From: Yersinia massiliensis
GTDB lineage: Bacteria > Pseudomonadota > Gammaproteobacteria > Enterobacterales > Enterobacteriaceae
NCBI RefSeq assembly: GCF_003048255.1
Contig: NZ_CP028488.1
Span: 57,623-121,622 of the forward strand
DNA: 64,000 nucleotides
Reading direction: 5' to 3'
Part shown: positions 1 through 8,329 of the stretch, in pieces
How positions within the stretch are numbered: position 1 is the stretch's first letter
Layout: each line of letters begins with the position of its first letter
Program-made: the position numbers and the translations under genes
The notes under the pieces: generated by a model
The model's input: the letters and a program-made list of their open reading frames with translations, nothing else
What the model was told of the DNA's origin: nothing
Databases searched by the model: none

Positions 1-961
1 TATTGAAATAGTTTTCTAATGGGTTATAGGCTTCTTTATGCCAGCCATCGCGTTTGGCTTCCAGGTAGAGTTCAGCCAATTTTCGTAAAGGTAAATACGA
101 TTGGATAACTGTTTGAGATATGGTCCGTTTTTCTTTTTTACATTTGTAGTAAACCGCATAGACCAACGCAGCATTCATGGATTTGGCTTTGTCCTGCCAG
201 CCAGCATCACCGCTTCCCGCAGGAGGAAGCATGGATTCCATTAATTGGATGATGAAAGTGGTGTTGGCGGTACCAAACAGATTGATAGTGTTGGACGGTT
301 GGCGTTTTTTGTCATTGAGTAGCAGCAGTAAAAGCTTGTCCATTCCTCCCGTCATAAAGTTAAGTACGTAAAAATCATCTTCCCGACCAAACCGGCGAGC
401 TAGCGACCACATAGCAAAAGCCAGCGAGTTTTGCCCTTTACCATCTGAATAACAGATGCCTCGGCCCCAGCAGATGGCATTCAAGAAGACAGACAGCAGC
501 GCTTCTGTTTTACCTGATCCCGTCGTGGCCAATAACAACATATGACGCAATGCATCATCCAATGTTAGCCAAAGCTCGCGAGCGAGGGCTTTACCTCTGG
601 CAAAGCCCAGACACATAACACCTGCAGCTGGAAAAAATTTGCGGGTCCGTACCACATAGCGGAAAAATCCCCATAACCCATTACGATACTTGGGCATTTC
701 TCGCTCCGTCGTCAGGTCTATTCCGCCCACATCTGTTGGCATGCGCAGGGGCATTCGAAAAGGCCGGTCACTGAACAACATGACATGGAGTAAAAGTCCG
801 GGAACACTGATCAGAAGACTGGCAGGGAATATCCAGCCCATAACCAAGCCAGCAAGCAGGAAGAACTGGACGCCAAACGGGGAGAGTAGGGCGTCATTTA
901 TAAAGGTGTAGCCAAGCGGTCGCCGAACTCGGCGGGCTTCGATTTCAACTGATTGAGCCAT
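1..961 (-). CDS. trbC: TrbC/DotL-type coupling ATPase, 3' part missing
   Basis: Start of a VirD4-like type IV coupling protein (TrbC of IncI plasmids, DotL/IcmO of Dot/Icm systems), which links relaxosome DNA to the conjugation channel at the inner membrane. The reading frame is open for 320 codons from ATG at 959-961, preceded by a GAGG ribosome site, and runs off the left edge. Residues about 31-63 are hydrophobic and probably form a membrane hairpin. A Walker A motif, ATTGSGKT, lies at residues 145-152. It follows trbA and trbB in the same order as in IncI1 plasmids, where nikB and nikA come next; these would lie outside the window. The family call is firm from motif plus context. Only the N-terminal third is visible. 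Confidence 0.9.
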   Translation of the reverse strand, partial: MAQSVEIEARRVRRPLGYTFINDALLSPFGVQFFLLAGLVMGWIFPASLLISVPGLLLHVMLFSDRPFRMPLRMPTDVGGIDLTTEREMPKYRNGLWGFFRYVVRTRKFFPAAGVMCLGFARGKALARELWLTLDDALRHMLLLATTGSGKTEALLSVFLNAICWGRGICYSDGKGQNSLAFAMWSLARRFGREDDFYVLNFMTGGMDKLLLLLLNDKKRQPSNTINLFGTANTTFIIQLMESMLPPAGSGDAGWQDKAKSMNAALVYAVYYKCKKEKRTISQTVIQSYLPLRKLAELYLEAKRDGWHKEAYNPLENYFN

Positions 962-1022
962 TTACAAACCTCAACGACGGGTGAATATTTGAAAGGGGAT
1001 ACGGCGGGATTACAGACCAGAA

Positions 1023-2024
1023 TTATTGTGGGAACGGTGTATTCAGGAAAGCTTCCAAGGCATCGTCACTTTTTAATGATGTTAGAGGGATGTAACGACC
1101 ATCATCTGCTATTAATGACGGTGTACCTGGTAGGTTATATGCATCAAATGCGGTGTCATTACGGTTAATGGCTTCTGTACCGGTTTCACACGATGCGAGC
1201 GGGAGTGTGCTTTCATTTGGGCCCATACCTGAATCTATCTGGAATAGTTTTTTCCATAAGGTTTTACGAGACTGAGGTGTTTGGCAAAGGATAGGGCTCA
1301 CCAAGTCAATGGTCTGTTGCTTACCCACCAGTGTGACTGGGAAAAGCTCGACATTATATTTTTGGGCTAATGCCTCCAGTGCTGGCTCAATGATTTGGCA
1401 GTTATGGCACAGCGGGTCTGAAAATACATAGAGTGTACGCTGATGGCCAGATGACAAGGCGATGGTGTAAAAGCCACTTTCAGCCGCATTACGTAATACC
1501 TGCGCCGTTTTTTGGTAGCCTGTTGCTGCAGTCGTAGAGGTGTTTGTCTGCGCTGGCATGGTTTTAGGTATTACCGGGACTTGTATTGGTGAAATGGGTT
1601 GTGGGGCGACAACGGGAGCTGACTGAATCGCTGTTGGGTTACTTGTGCTAAGTTGTGTCACTGGTGTCGGATTATTTCGGGTCATATGTTCGCCGAGCGT
1701 TGTAAACACATACCAGCCATATGTGATGCACAAGACGAGAGCCGTAACTAATAGAGTTAAGCACGCTATATTTCTGACCTTACAACGATGGTAGATAGCA
1801 TTGTTGATAGCTTGTAAAAATAGCTCAGCTTCTTTGGTGGATGGTGCCTGATATATCATTGCGGAATTTACACCAAAGCTGTCGTGATATATCCCGTTGT
1901 CTTTTATGTAAAAACGGGAGCGCGAGCCAGGTTGAAGCAGTGTTATAAGGCAACTTGCACCAGATTGATGGGTATAAACGGACAGAGTGGAACCCTGCAA
2001 AGTGGCAGTATAGGTCTGAGTCAT
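1023..2024 (-). CDS. trbB: TrbB, membrane-anchored thioredoxin-like protein
   Basis: A 333-aa protein with one transmembrane segment (residues about 87-107), a Pro/Thr-rich linker (115-170) and a C-terminal DsbC/DsbG-like thioredoxin domain. The active site is C206-H-N-C209, and a cis-proline loop reads GTPS near residue 300. The domain should face the periplasm and probably shuffles disulfides in transfer or pilus proteins. It lies between trbA and trbC, as trbB does in IncI1 plasmids. The fold is visible from the CXXC motif and cis-proline; the exact substrate is inference. Confidence 0.88.
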   Translation of the reverse strand: MTQTYTATLQGSTLSVYTHQSGASCLITLLQPGSRSRFYIKDNGIYHDSFGVNSAMIYQAPSTKEAELFLQAINNAIYHRCKVRNIACLTLLVTALVLCITYGWYVFTTLGEHMTRNNPTPVTQLSTSNPTAIQSAPVVAPQPISPIQVPVIPKTMPAQTNTSTTAATGYQKTAQVLRNAAESGFYTIALSSGHQRTLYVFSDPLCHNCQIIEPALEALAQKYNVELFPVTLVGKQQTIDLVSPILCQTPQSRKTLWKKLFQIDSGMGPNESTLPLASCETGTEAINRNDTAFDAYNLPGTPSLIADDGRYIPLTSLKSDDALEAFLNTPFPQ

Positions 2025-2046
2025 GAGGTAGCCTTAGTGTTTGGAT

Positions 2047-3369
2047 TTAGCGTTTTTTAGGTCGGAACGGTGCGCGAGGAGCGGATTTTGTTGGTTGAAC
2101 TGCTGGCACATCATCTTTAGGTATAGGTGTTGTTGAATTTTGGTTTTCTGATTTAATTGATGAAGCCCGTAATATGACTATATCGCTGTCATCATCTTCT
2201 TCGTCTTCACTGTCATATTCTTTGGCGCGGGATTCTGATTGTGCTTCTCGTTCTTCCAATACCAGGCCAATGCGGCGTGAGTCGGCAAGTAAACCCTCGA
2301 TAGCTATATCCATTCTTGTTGCAGGTACTGGAATGGTTACCCGGAACTTTTCAGATATTTCAGCGATCAATGTTTCCCATTTTGCTGCTGCAATAACCCC
2401 TGCCCCTTCAATAAATACCTTGGGGCGCCCGGAGGACGTCAATGCGTACCAGAGTGTTCTGTCCAGGCCTTTTAGCCATCGAAAATTAGCACCAGGTAAA
2501 CGTAAATCGCGGTCATGGAGTGCGGAGAGTGCTGTTCGTGTTGAGCTGTAATGACGCAGCCAGCGTACAGCAACGGGGGAGTTTGCCACTTTGTAGAAAG
2601 CATCATTTGCCAGGCGTAGAACGGGATAACCTTTTTGGCCTTTATCACGACGGCTTTTGATGAGGCAAGAGCGATTCAGACTATCCAAAAGTTTTTGGGC
2701 ACCTTTGCGGTCGTTGAAAAATACTTGTAATCCAAAGACTGCCACCAGTGCGCGTTCGTGAGCATTAAAACTGGAGAAGTCTTTAAGTGGTGTGCCTAAT
2801 TGTTGCTCAAATACTGTTTGGGCTCGAGTACGGTCAAGGCGTTCACCAATAACTAACTGGTGTTGTATGGCAAACTCATCTGGAGACTTGGCGCTACGAT
2901 GCTCCGATGGATCGCAATTTAATAACTGTGTTTTTTTATCTCCGTAGCAGAGCGCTGGAATTATACTTGGCGAGAACTGCGCCATGATGTGGGGCAGCGT
3001 ATATACATCAATATGTCTGCGGGTTAGGTTCCGAGGATGATTACGAATTGCCAACATACTTCCAACCACAATGATAGACAGTGGCACCATTAAGATGCCG
3101 GCAGTGCGATTCATGACAGCAATAAATTCCCCCCAGGTCATATTGTTTACTTGGTTACCAGCCAAGGCCAATAGATTGATGCGTTCTGCTACGTAAATAT
3201 GTATGCGTGGAAAATCGCAGAGAGACCAAAGCTGGTAAATAAGCCAGATGCATCCATACATGATAGGGGGTTGGTATATCCAGATAAGGAAAATGAACAT
3301 CAATGCGATACCGATAAACATAAGGCCATATTCTTGGCCCTGTTGTGGGTGTACAGCTCTTGTGGACAT
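2047..3369 (-). CDS. trbA: TrbA, DotM/IcmP-like coupling-complex protein
   Basis: About 440 aa. Hydrophobic segments lie near residues 15-37 and 88-108, followed by a large cytoplasmic domain. In Dot/Icm systems the homologue DotM joins the DotL ATPase in the coupling complex; here trbA lies two genes upstream of trbC. The start at 3369 is preferred over an in-frame ATG 15 bases upstream because GGAG lies about 7 bases ahead of it. The C-terminal tail has a strongly acidic stretch (Glu/Asp cluster near residues 385-400) and ends in a basic, Pro-rich segment. Identification rests on gene order and general architecture, as sequence conservation of this family is low. Confidence 0.78.
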   Translation of the reverse strand: MSTRAVHPQQGQEYGLMFIGIALMFIFLIWIYQPPIMYGCIWLIYQLWSLCDFPRIHIYVAERINLLALAGNQVNNMTWGEFIAVMNRTAGILMVPLSIIVVGSMLAIRNHPRNLTRRHIDVYTLPHIMAQFSPSIIPALCYGDKKTQLLNCDPSEHRSAKSPDEFAIQHQLVIGERLDRTRAQTVFEQQLGTPLKDFSSFNAHERALVAVFGLQVFFNDRKGAQKLLDSLNRSCLIKSRRDKGQKGYPVLRLANDAFYKVANSPVAVRWLRHYSSTRTALSALHDRDLRLPGANFRWLKGLDRTLWYALTSSGRPKVFIEGAGVIAAAKWETLIAEISEKFRVTIPVPATRMDIAIEGLLADSRRIGLVLEEREAQSESRAKEYDSEDEEDDDSDIVILRASSIKSENQNSTTPIPKDDVPAVQPTKSAPRAPFRPKKR

Positions 3370-3457
3370 GGTTGCTCCGGGCATGGGAAAAGCCAGACGA
3401 TCACATCGACTGGCGATAACAAGGTGGGTTCACACCAGAGAGAGTTTTATTGGGGGC

Positions 3458-3482
3458 AAAGAAAGAGCGCCGATAGGCGCTC
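3458..3482 (-). terminator. Intrinsic terminator between exclusion gene and trbA
   Basis: On the minus strand a 7-bp GC-rich stem (GGAGCGCC loop GGCGCTC type, 4-nt loop) is followed by a T-rich run. It lies after the exclusion-like gene and before trbA, so it would separate the tra block from the trb block, or allow partial read-through. Confidence 0.6.
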
Positions 3483-3524
3483 CATTAAAACTAAAATATT
3501 GTATTTAGCTAACTTGATATTCTG

Positions 3525-4052
3525 TTAGTTTGTTACTAACGGACGATAGGTAGAAGAAAGTAGGTTGTCTAACTTATGGCAAAACACTTTAATCTTGGCG
3601 TTGCTATTGATGTTGAACGTTGGGCGCTTGATATTATTGAACTTCAAAGTTAGGTTGCAATCTTCTAACTCATATCCTTTCCATTCATCAAATTCAGCTA
3701 TAAAGCCATTAGCAAATTCTTTATTATTTAAAGATACAATCAGCATTGCCTTACTATTAGAGTCGATACCTACATACTTTCCATTGTTGATATCAATAAA
3801 GGTCAGGTTTTTATCAGGAGAAAAGTTGGAATTAGTGTTATTAGCAACAATTGTTGCTATTCCATTGCTAATGGATTTTCTTAAGAAATATAAGACAGTC
3901 CATAATGATATGGCAATTAAACTTGTAACTGAAAAATAGGTAATTCCTGAATGGCCACGACTATCAAAGTAGTAATAGATGGTAAATAATGAAGCTATTG
4001 TGAAAATAGCAGCAAGAATATGAATCGTGCCGATCATTTTTATTGATTTCAT
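3525..4052 (-). CDS. Small two-TM protein, probable entry-exclusion (ExcA position)
   Basis: A 175-aa protein with two N-terminal transmembrane segments (about residues 8-28 and 38-57) and a soluble C-terminal domain of about 110 residues rich in Asn and Lys. In IncI1 plasmids the gene between traY and trbA is excA, whose product blocks redundant entry of the same plasmid by acting in the recipient. Position and topology fit this role, but I recognise no sequence motif. The gene is clearly more AT-rich than its neighbours, as expected for fast-diverging surface-exclusion genes. Confidence 0.5.
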   Translation of the reverse strand: MKSIKMIGTIHILAAIFTIASLFTIYYYFDSRGHSGITYFSVTSLIAISLWTVLYFLRKSISNGIATIVANNTNSNFSPDKNLTFIDINNGKYVGIDSNSKAMLIVSLNNKEFANGFIAEFDEWKGYELEDCNLTLKFNNIKRPTFNINSNAKIKVFCHKLDNLLSSTYRPLVTN

Positions 4053-4071
4053 TCATCTTTCCTTATCATAG

Positions 4072-6204
4072 CTATTTTATGCCATCGGAATTATCGCTAC
4101 TTCCTTTATTCATTGATTTTAACCCTGGAGTCCTCTCAAGTCCACGACCAAATCCAGCAAATATGCTTTTAGTTGATTCAGCGATTCCACCAAGAATACC
4201 AGCTGCTTCACGCCCACCTAACCAAGAAATGATGTAGTCCGGCATGGTAACTTGCAGAGCAAAAACTCGGGTAACCGTCGTAGTGCAGATCCTTGCATAA
4301 ACCAATAAAATTCCTGCTAGTGAAATCAAACCGGTAAATGAATTTGCCTGTACATTGGCTATTGTGGCACCGAACATTAAGTTAAGTAACGTGCCTAATG
4401 CGACAATAACTATGCTTGCAAAAACAAAGCCAAACACCATTAGCATAGGTCTAATCATGACATCGATAAGGAAGATGTAACCGTAAGCAGACCTGTGTCC
4501 CCCCTCTCTCTCAGTTGCAATATGGGTTGCTGCCCAAAGGGTTCCTCCTGTAGCACCAACCAATACACTGACAACCCAGTTAGCAGCAGAAGCTAACCAA
4601 TAAATAAAAGGTATAAAAGGTAAATATATTGACAGGCTAAAACCGACACTAAGTAATATAAGTAATATGAAATAAACTGCAGGAGCCGCTGCTAAAATCG
4701 CATTTTTAGCGAAACTTCCAAGGCCTAAAGAGACAACTTTTATAATCAAACTATCGGAAGCCGTTTCAGCGGCTATTCTAGCTGCGCTAAATACGGTATA
4801 AACAATTTCGGCCCCCCCTAATGTATAGTCGCCTACAGCTTTCATTTTCAATAAAGGATTCATCTGATCACTTCCAACGGTCAAATTTCCCATTTGAGAT
4901 GTGGCAATAAAGTTTGCCAGCCTCAGCATTGGGCCGTTAAAGATACCAACAAAGACTGCGTCAGATGTTGAGGCATCGGTAGCTTGTTGAGTGTCTTTAG
5001 TACCCTGCGTCCCAAGAGGTGGGGTGTAGCTAGAGTTCTGCAGTTGGGCTTGATACGCAGTTTTGATGCTAGTGTAGACATCACCCGCCCCTAGATCACC
5101 CACTCCAGACATACCTGCAATTACAGGTTTTAGTTGAACTGCCTCATTAATTTTGTTGTTAGCTGTAGCGAATGTTTGATACCAAGAACCCAATGCGAGC
5201 CATCCATTTTTTTTCAATTGCGCCGTCAAAACAGATGCTAATTGATCTGCTTGTCCCTGCGCATTTAATGCCTGATTTATTCTATCTTCATAAGCTCGCG
5301 CCGATTTTTGTATATCAGTTTCAGCATCGGGTAGAGAGCCACTACCATTTGTCTGTTTATTTGTAACAGATGTAACAAATTGAGATGCTGACTGAGATAG
5401 AGTATTTTGCATCTCGTTCATTGCACTACGTTGTGCATTTATGATGCTTTCAGTGTTAATTGGTACCGGGAATAACCAGCTTGTCGTTTGATCAATGAGA
5501 CTTTCTGGAAGACGGGCTGACCCGCATAGAGCACTACCGTTCCCAATTTCAAAGCCATCTGGCAGGGTACTGATTCGCATCAATGGCGTGCCACCTTGAC
5601 CATATTGTTGATACATAGTGTTGAGTTCACTATTGATGCCGTATAAACAGAGGTTCATTTCATAGATAGCTCGTGCTGCCCCGACAGTTTGGGGTGCAAC
5701 GGGTTGTACCACCAGAGAATAGCCATCCTCCATTAAATCAACGATGCGGTCTGTCACCAAATTAGCGCTGCCAATACCCATAACCGAAGCAGCCCACAAG
5801 AAGGTGAGTTGAGCAATTGACCAACCGGAAACAGTAGGGACTAGAGTCAGAAAACCCGCAGCGGTGCTCACTGGCCCAACCATTGAACTACCTTGGTTAA
5901 AAACCTGTCCATTCTGGCCAGCTTTGACCAGATGCTTGAGTGTAACAAGCAGGAACCAGACAACGGCAATAGCCATAACGATACCGTTAAAAACAAAGAA
6001 CATCTGACCGATCATACTGGAATCGGTTGATAGTGGGTTAGTGACAACGTCACCAAAAATCATAACCAGGATTTGGCGGGATAAATCAGAGCTACGTTTT
6101 GCTGCCTGTTCGATAGTGCTAAAACTTACCGCTGTATCGGCCCAAGCGTTAACGGTAAACAGGTACAACAATACGCTAGCCATTATTTTTCGTATGGCAT
6201 TCAT
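4072..6204 (-). CDS. traY: TraY, DotA-like polytopic membrane protein
   Basis: A 710-aa protein with a signal peptide (residues 1-22, cleavage after AWA), a TM segment near 69-92, another near 110-140, a long periplasmic loop (about 150-460) and a cluster of TM segments from about 500 to 660. This is the topology of DotA of Legionella and TraY of IncI plasmids, an inner-membrane component required for channel function. It lies at the end of the tra gene run, followed by the exclusion-like gene, as in R64. The final 40 residues are hydrophilic. Confidence 0.88.
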   Translation of the reverse strand: MNAIRKIMASVLLYLFTVNAWADTAVSFSTIEQAAKRSSDLSRQILVMIFGDVVTNPLSTDSSMIGQMFFVFNGIVMAIAVVWFLLVTLKHLVKAGQNGQVFNQGSSMVGPVSTAAGFLTLVPTVSGWSIAQLTFLWAASVMGIGSANLVTDRIVDLMEDGYSLVVQPVAPQTVGAARAIYEMNLCLYGINSELNTMYQQYGQGGTPLMRISTLPDGFEIGNGSALCGSARLPESLIDQTTSWLFPVPINTESIINAQRSAMNEMQNTLSQSASQFVTSVTNKQTNGSGSLPDAETDIQKSARAYEDRINQALNAQGQADQLASVLTAQLKKNGWLALGSWYQTFATANNKINEAVQLKPVIAGMSGVGDLGAGDVYTSIKTAYQAQLQNSSYTPPLGTQGTKDTQQATDASTSDAVFVGIFNGPMLRLANFIATSQMGNLTVGSDQMNPLLKMKAVGDYTLGGAEIVYTVFSAARIAAETASDSLIIKVVSLGLGSFAKNAILAAAPAVYFILLILLSVGFSLSIYLPFIPFIYWLASAANWVVSVLVGATGGTLWAATHIATEREGGHRSAYGYIFLIDVMIRPMLMVFGFVFASIVIVALGTLLNLMFGATIANVQANSFTGLISLAGILLVYARICTTTVTRVFALQVTMPDYIISWLGGREAAGILGGIAESTKSIFAGFGRGLERTPGLKSMNKGSSDNSDGIK

Positions 6205-6317
6205 AGTATTGGCTCACAGATATATAGAGGTGCCCGCCTGGGTTAACAGGTGAGGATGGAAAAGCTCATGGGATAGTAGAAGGCTAAAACTGTAGGTCGA
6301 TTACTTGAGTCGTAGGG

Positions 6318-6917
6318 TTATTTGCGTATATCAAGCAATCGTTTTTTACTCTTTACTTGCGGTGATGATGAGATTGTTGATTTAAACCAGGCAACTTCTG
6401 CCAAAAAATCGCTAAACCCACCACGTTCTTCTGGCGAAGTTCGTTGTTGGCTCAGTTGCCATAATCGCCAGGTACAAATAAGTGCCTGGACAAATGGCAC
6501 TGCAGCCAGTGACAGCAAAACCAGTATTAGTACAAAACCTTTTACAAGTACTAGAGGTGTGTAGATGCCACTAACCGCAATTGCTAAAATAAGTCCTATA
6601 GCCAGTAACGACGGCACAGCTGCTAGGGTGAGGCATACCATTTTTCGGCACTTAAATCGATGTTGTAAGTTATTGACTGACAGACCACTGGCGGCTACCG
6701 CTTCCTCAAAGCTCAATATGGGTTCTTTCAGCTTTTGTTTCAGTTGATGATACGGGGAGAGATATTTGAGCCGTTTGAAATTATTAAACAGCGAAGGCCC
6801 TATTTTGGACGCCGCGTAGCGTACTTCTGAAAGTGGTAAAATTATGTTAGTCGAGTAATACAAACCTTTGCTTAAACGTTTTCCCCACTGAGGTGATTTT
6901 TCTGTTTTATTAGTCAT
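6318..6917 (-). CDS. traX: TraX-like inner-membrane protein
   Basis: A 199-aa protein with a basic N-terminus and two adjacent TM segments (about residues 92-115 and 120-145), with cytoplasmic ends. It lies between traW and traY; its first codons overlap the end of traW, which suggests translational coupling. The assignment to TraX is by position in the IncI-type order and approximate size. No catalytic motif is visible. Confidence 0.65.
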   Translation of the reverse strand: MTNKTEKSPQWGKRLSKGLYYSTNIILPLSEVRYAASKIGPSLFNNFKRLKYLSPYHQLKQKLKEPILSFEEAVAASGLSVNNLQHRFKCRKMVCLTLAAVPSLLAIGLILAIAVSGIYTPLVLVKGFVLILVLLSLAAVPFVQALICTWRLWQLSQQRTSPEERGGFSDFLAEVAWFKSTISSSPQVKSKKRLLDIRK

Positions 6918-8139
6918 TTCTGGATATCCCCGCGTTCACTTCACGCATTTTGGCTTGCAATTGCGGACGGTAATTCTCCGTTGCGGCGAGAGACAGCTGT
7001 TGACCTTGCAGGATGTTATTTTTCTGCATTTCACGTTTGATGCCTAATAACAGCCAATTTTGTTGGGACTGAATCAGAATAGCTTCACGCAACAGGAGAT
7101 CCCCCTCCATATTCGAAATGTCATTTAGGTATTCGGTATTGGCATAGCGTCGACCTGCCTCGAATTGCTCAAACTCTCGTTCGGACATTATGCCGGTGTT
7201 TTTAGCTTCTTCTGAGGCAGTGCGGCTGAAATAGGCCGCAGCTGACGGGGAACGTAATGTTTCCTTTGTAATAACGTCTTTTGTCGCCTCGTTAGGCTGA
7301 CTTGCGGCGATCATCGCCAGCATGGGTTCACGGGCAGCTGAGTTAATCGCTTCGTATTGGGTCATGATCCCAATATATTGCTGACCAGAAGTTGTTTTGA
7401 CTTCACCTTTCCCTAACTGCTTACCTGCGGCAGCTGGCGCACTGTTAATGGCGTATGCCATAGCAGCATCGGTTTGTTGCTGGTTGAAAGTGAGGTCTGG
7501 GGTTTTTCCATCTTTACCTGCGCCATCCAATAAAGAGGTTAATCGCTTATCTCCCCCCGGACGTTCTGAAATAGCTTTGCATAACGCTGTCCCACCGTAA
7601 GCCGCTACATCCGTAGCATCACAGTAATCAGCATGTATAGCTGCAGTGCGAAATTGTGCTTGCTCTTGTGGTGGTGTTGGCGCGGTTACACCTTGTCGAA
7701 TGGTGTTATTACTAATTCCGCCACCACTGGCCAATGCTCCTTGATGGGCCCGTGCGCCACTTTGTACTTGAGCCGCTACACCAGAACCAGATTCAGAACA
7801 GATGCTATCGGGAATGGTATAGGTTCTACGCGCCTGCTCAAGTTTTTCAGCCTGTCTCGCGAAAATATCCTGATCACGTTGAGCCTGTGCCGCTTGTTCA
7901 ATTTGTGTGGCCACCTTTCCTCCATTTTGATTAATGGCCGCGCCAACTTGATGTTGAGTGGTGGCAATCTCAGTCAACGTCCCGTTGATGGTCCCAAGGG
8001 CAGGAGCCACTTGTGTTTGTATCGGGATGCTCGTCATAACCTCTACCGGATAGGCTAAGGCGTATCCAGGTAGGCAAGCGGATAGAACCAAGCTGGTCAA
8101 TAGACTGAATTGGCCAGAGAAATAACGATGGGTGTGCAT
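6910..8139 (-). CDS. traW: TraW-like transfer lipoprotein
   Basis: About 409 aa from the ATG at 8139, chosen because a signal peptide with a lipobox (LSAC) follows at residues about 10-24. A start 51 bases upstream is also open. The mature protein is largely helical and Gln/Ala-rich with coiled-coil character around residues 60-105. R64 TraW is a lipoprotein needed for transfer, and the gene occupies the same place between traV and traX. The product probably sits in the outer membrane facing the periplasm. Confidence 0.72.
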   Translation of the reverse strand: MHTHRYFSGQFSLLTSLVLSACLPGYALAYPVEVMTSIPIQTQVAPALGTINGTLTEIATTQHQVGAAINQNGGKVATQIEQAAQAQRDQDIFARQAEKLEQARRTYTIPDSICSESGSGVAAQVQSGARAHQGALASGGGISNNTIRQGVTAPTPPQEQAQFRTAAIHADYCDATDVAAYGGTALCKAISERPGGDKRLTSLLDGAGKDGKTPDLTFNQQQTDAAMAYAINSAPAAAGKQLGKGEVKTTSGQQYIGIMTQYEAINSAAREPMLAMIAASQPNEATKDVITKETLRSPSAAAYFSRTASEEAKNTGIMSEREFEQFEAGRRYANTEYLNDISNMEGDLLLREAILIQSQQNWLLLGIKREMQKNNILQGQQLSLAATENYRPQLQAKMREVNAGISRND

Positions 8140-8141
8140 GA

Positions 8142-8276
8142 TTAGCGCCTTACCATAAGGGTCATGAAGACAGATAGAAACAAGATGCAAACGAATAGAA
8201 AGAAGAGAAGTAAATCTGTGGGGTGGAATAAGTGTATAAACTGCGAGTTTAAGATAGCGTTAATAATACGTTTCAC
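8142..8276 (-). CDS. 44-aa single-TM peptide between traU and traW (TraV position)
   Basis: A short frame from a GTG at 8274-8276 to TAA at 8142-8144 encodes a 44-residue peptide. It has a basic N-terminus (VKRIIN) and a very hydrophobic stretch (LLLFFLFVCILFLSVF) ending in Arg-Arg. The stop lies two bases before the traW start, which points to coupled translation. In R64 a small gene, traV, lies exactly here. The start codon is uncertain and the ribosome site is weak. Confidence 0.45.
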   Translation of the reverse strand: MKRIINAILNSQFIHLFHPTDLLLFFLFVCILFLSVFMTLMVRR

Positions 8277-8329
8277 CGTTCACATCTCGATGTCGATGGT
8301 TTTGAATCCTTGGTTGCAGTGTGTTGGTG

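Noticed and set aside
2174..2551. 125-codon plus-strand frame inside trbA
   Set aside because: It is the antisense shadow of the acidic Ser/Asp-rich part of trbA, with a low-complexity serine run and no ribosome site.
7633..8058. 141-codon plus-strand frame inside traW
   Set aside because: Antisense to a well-supported gene and lacking family features.
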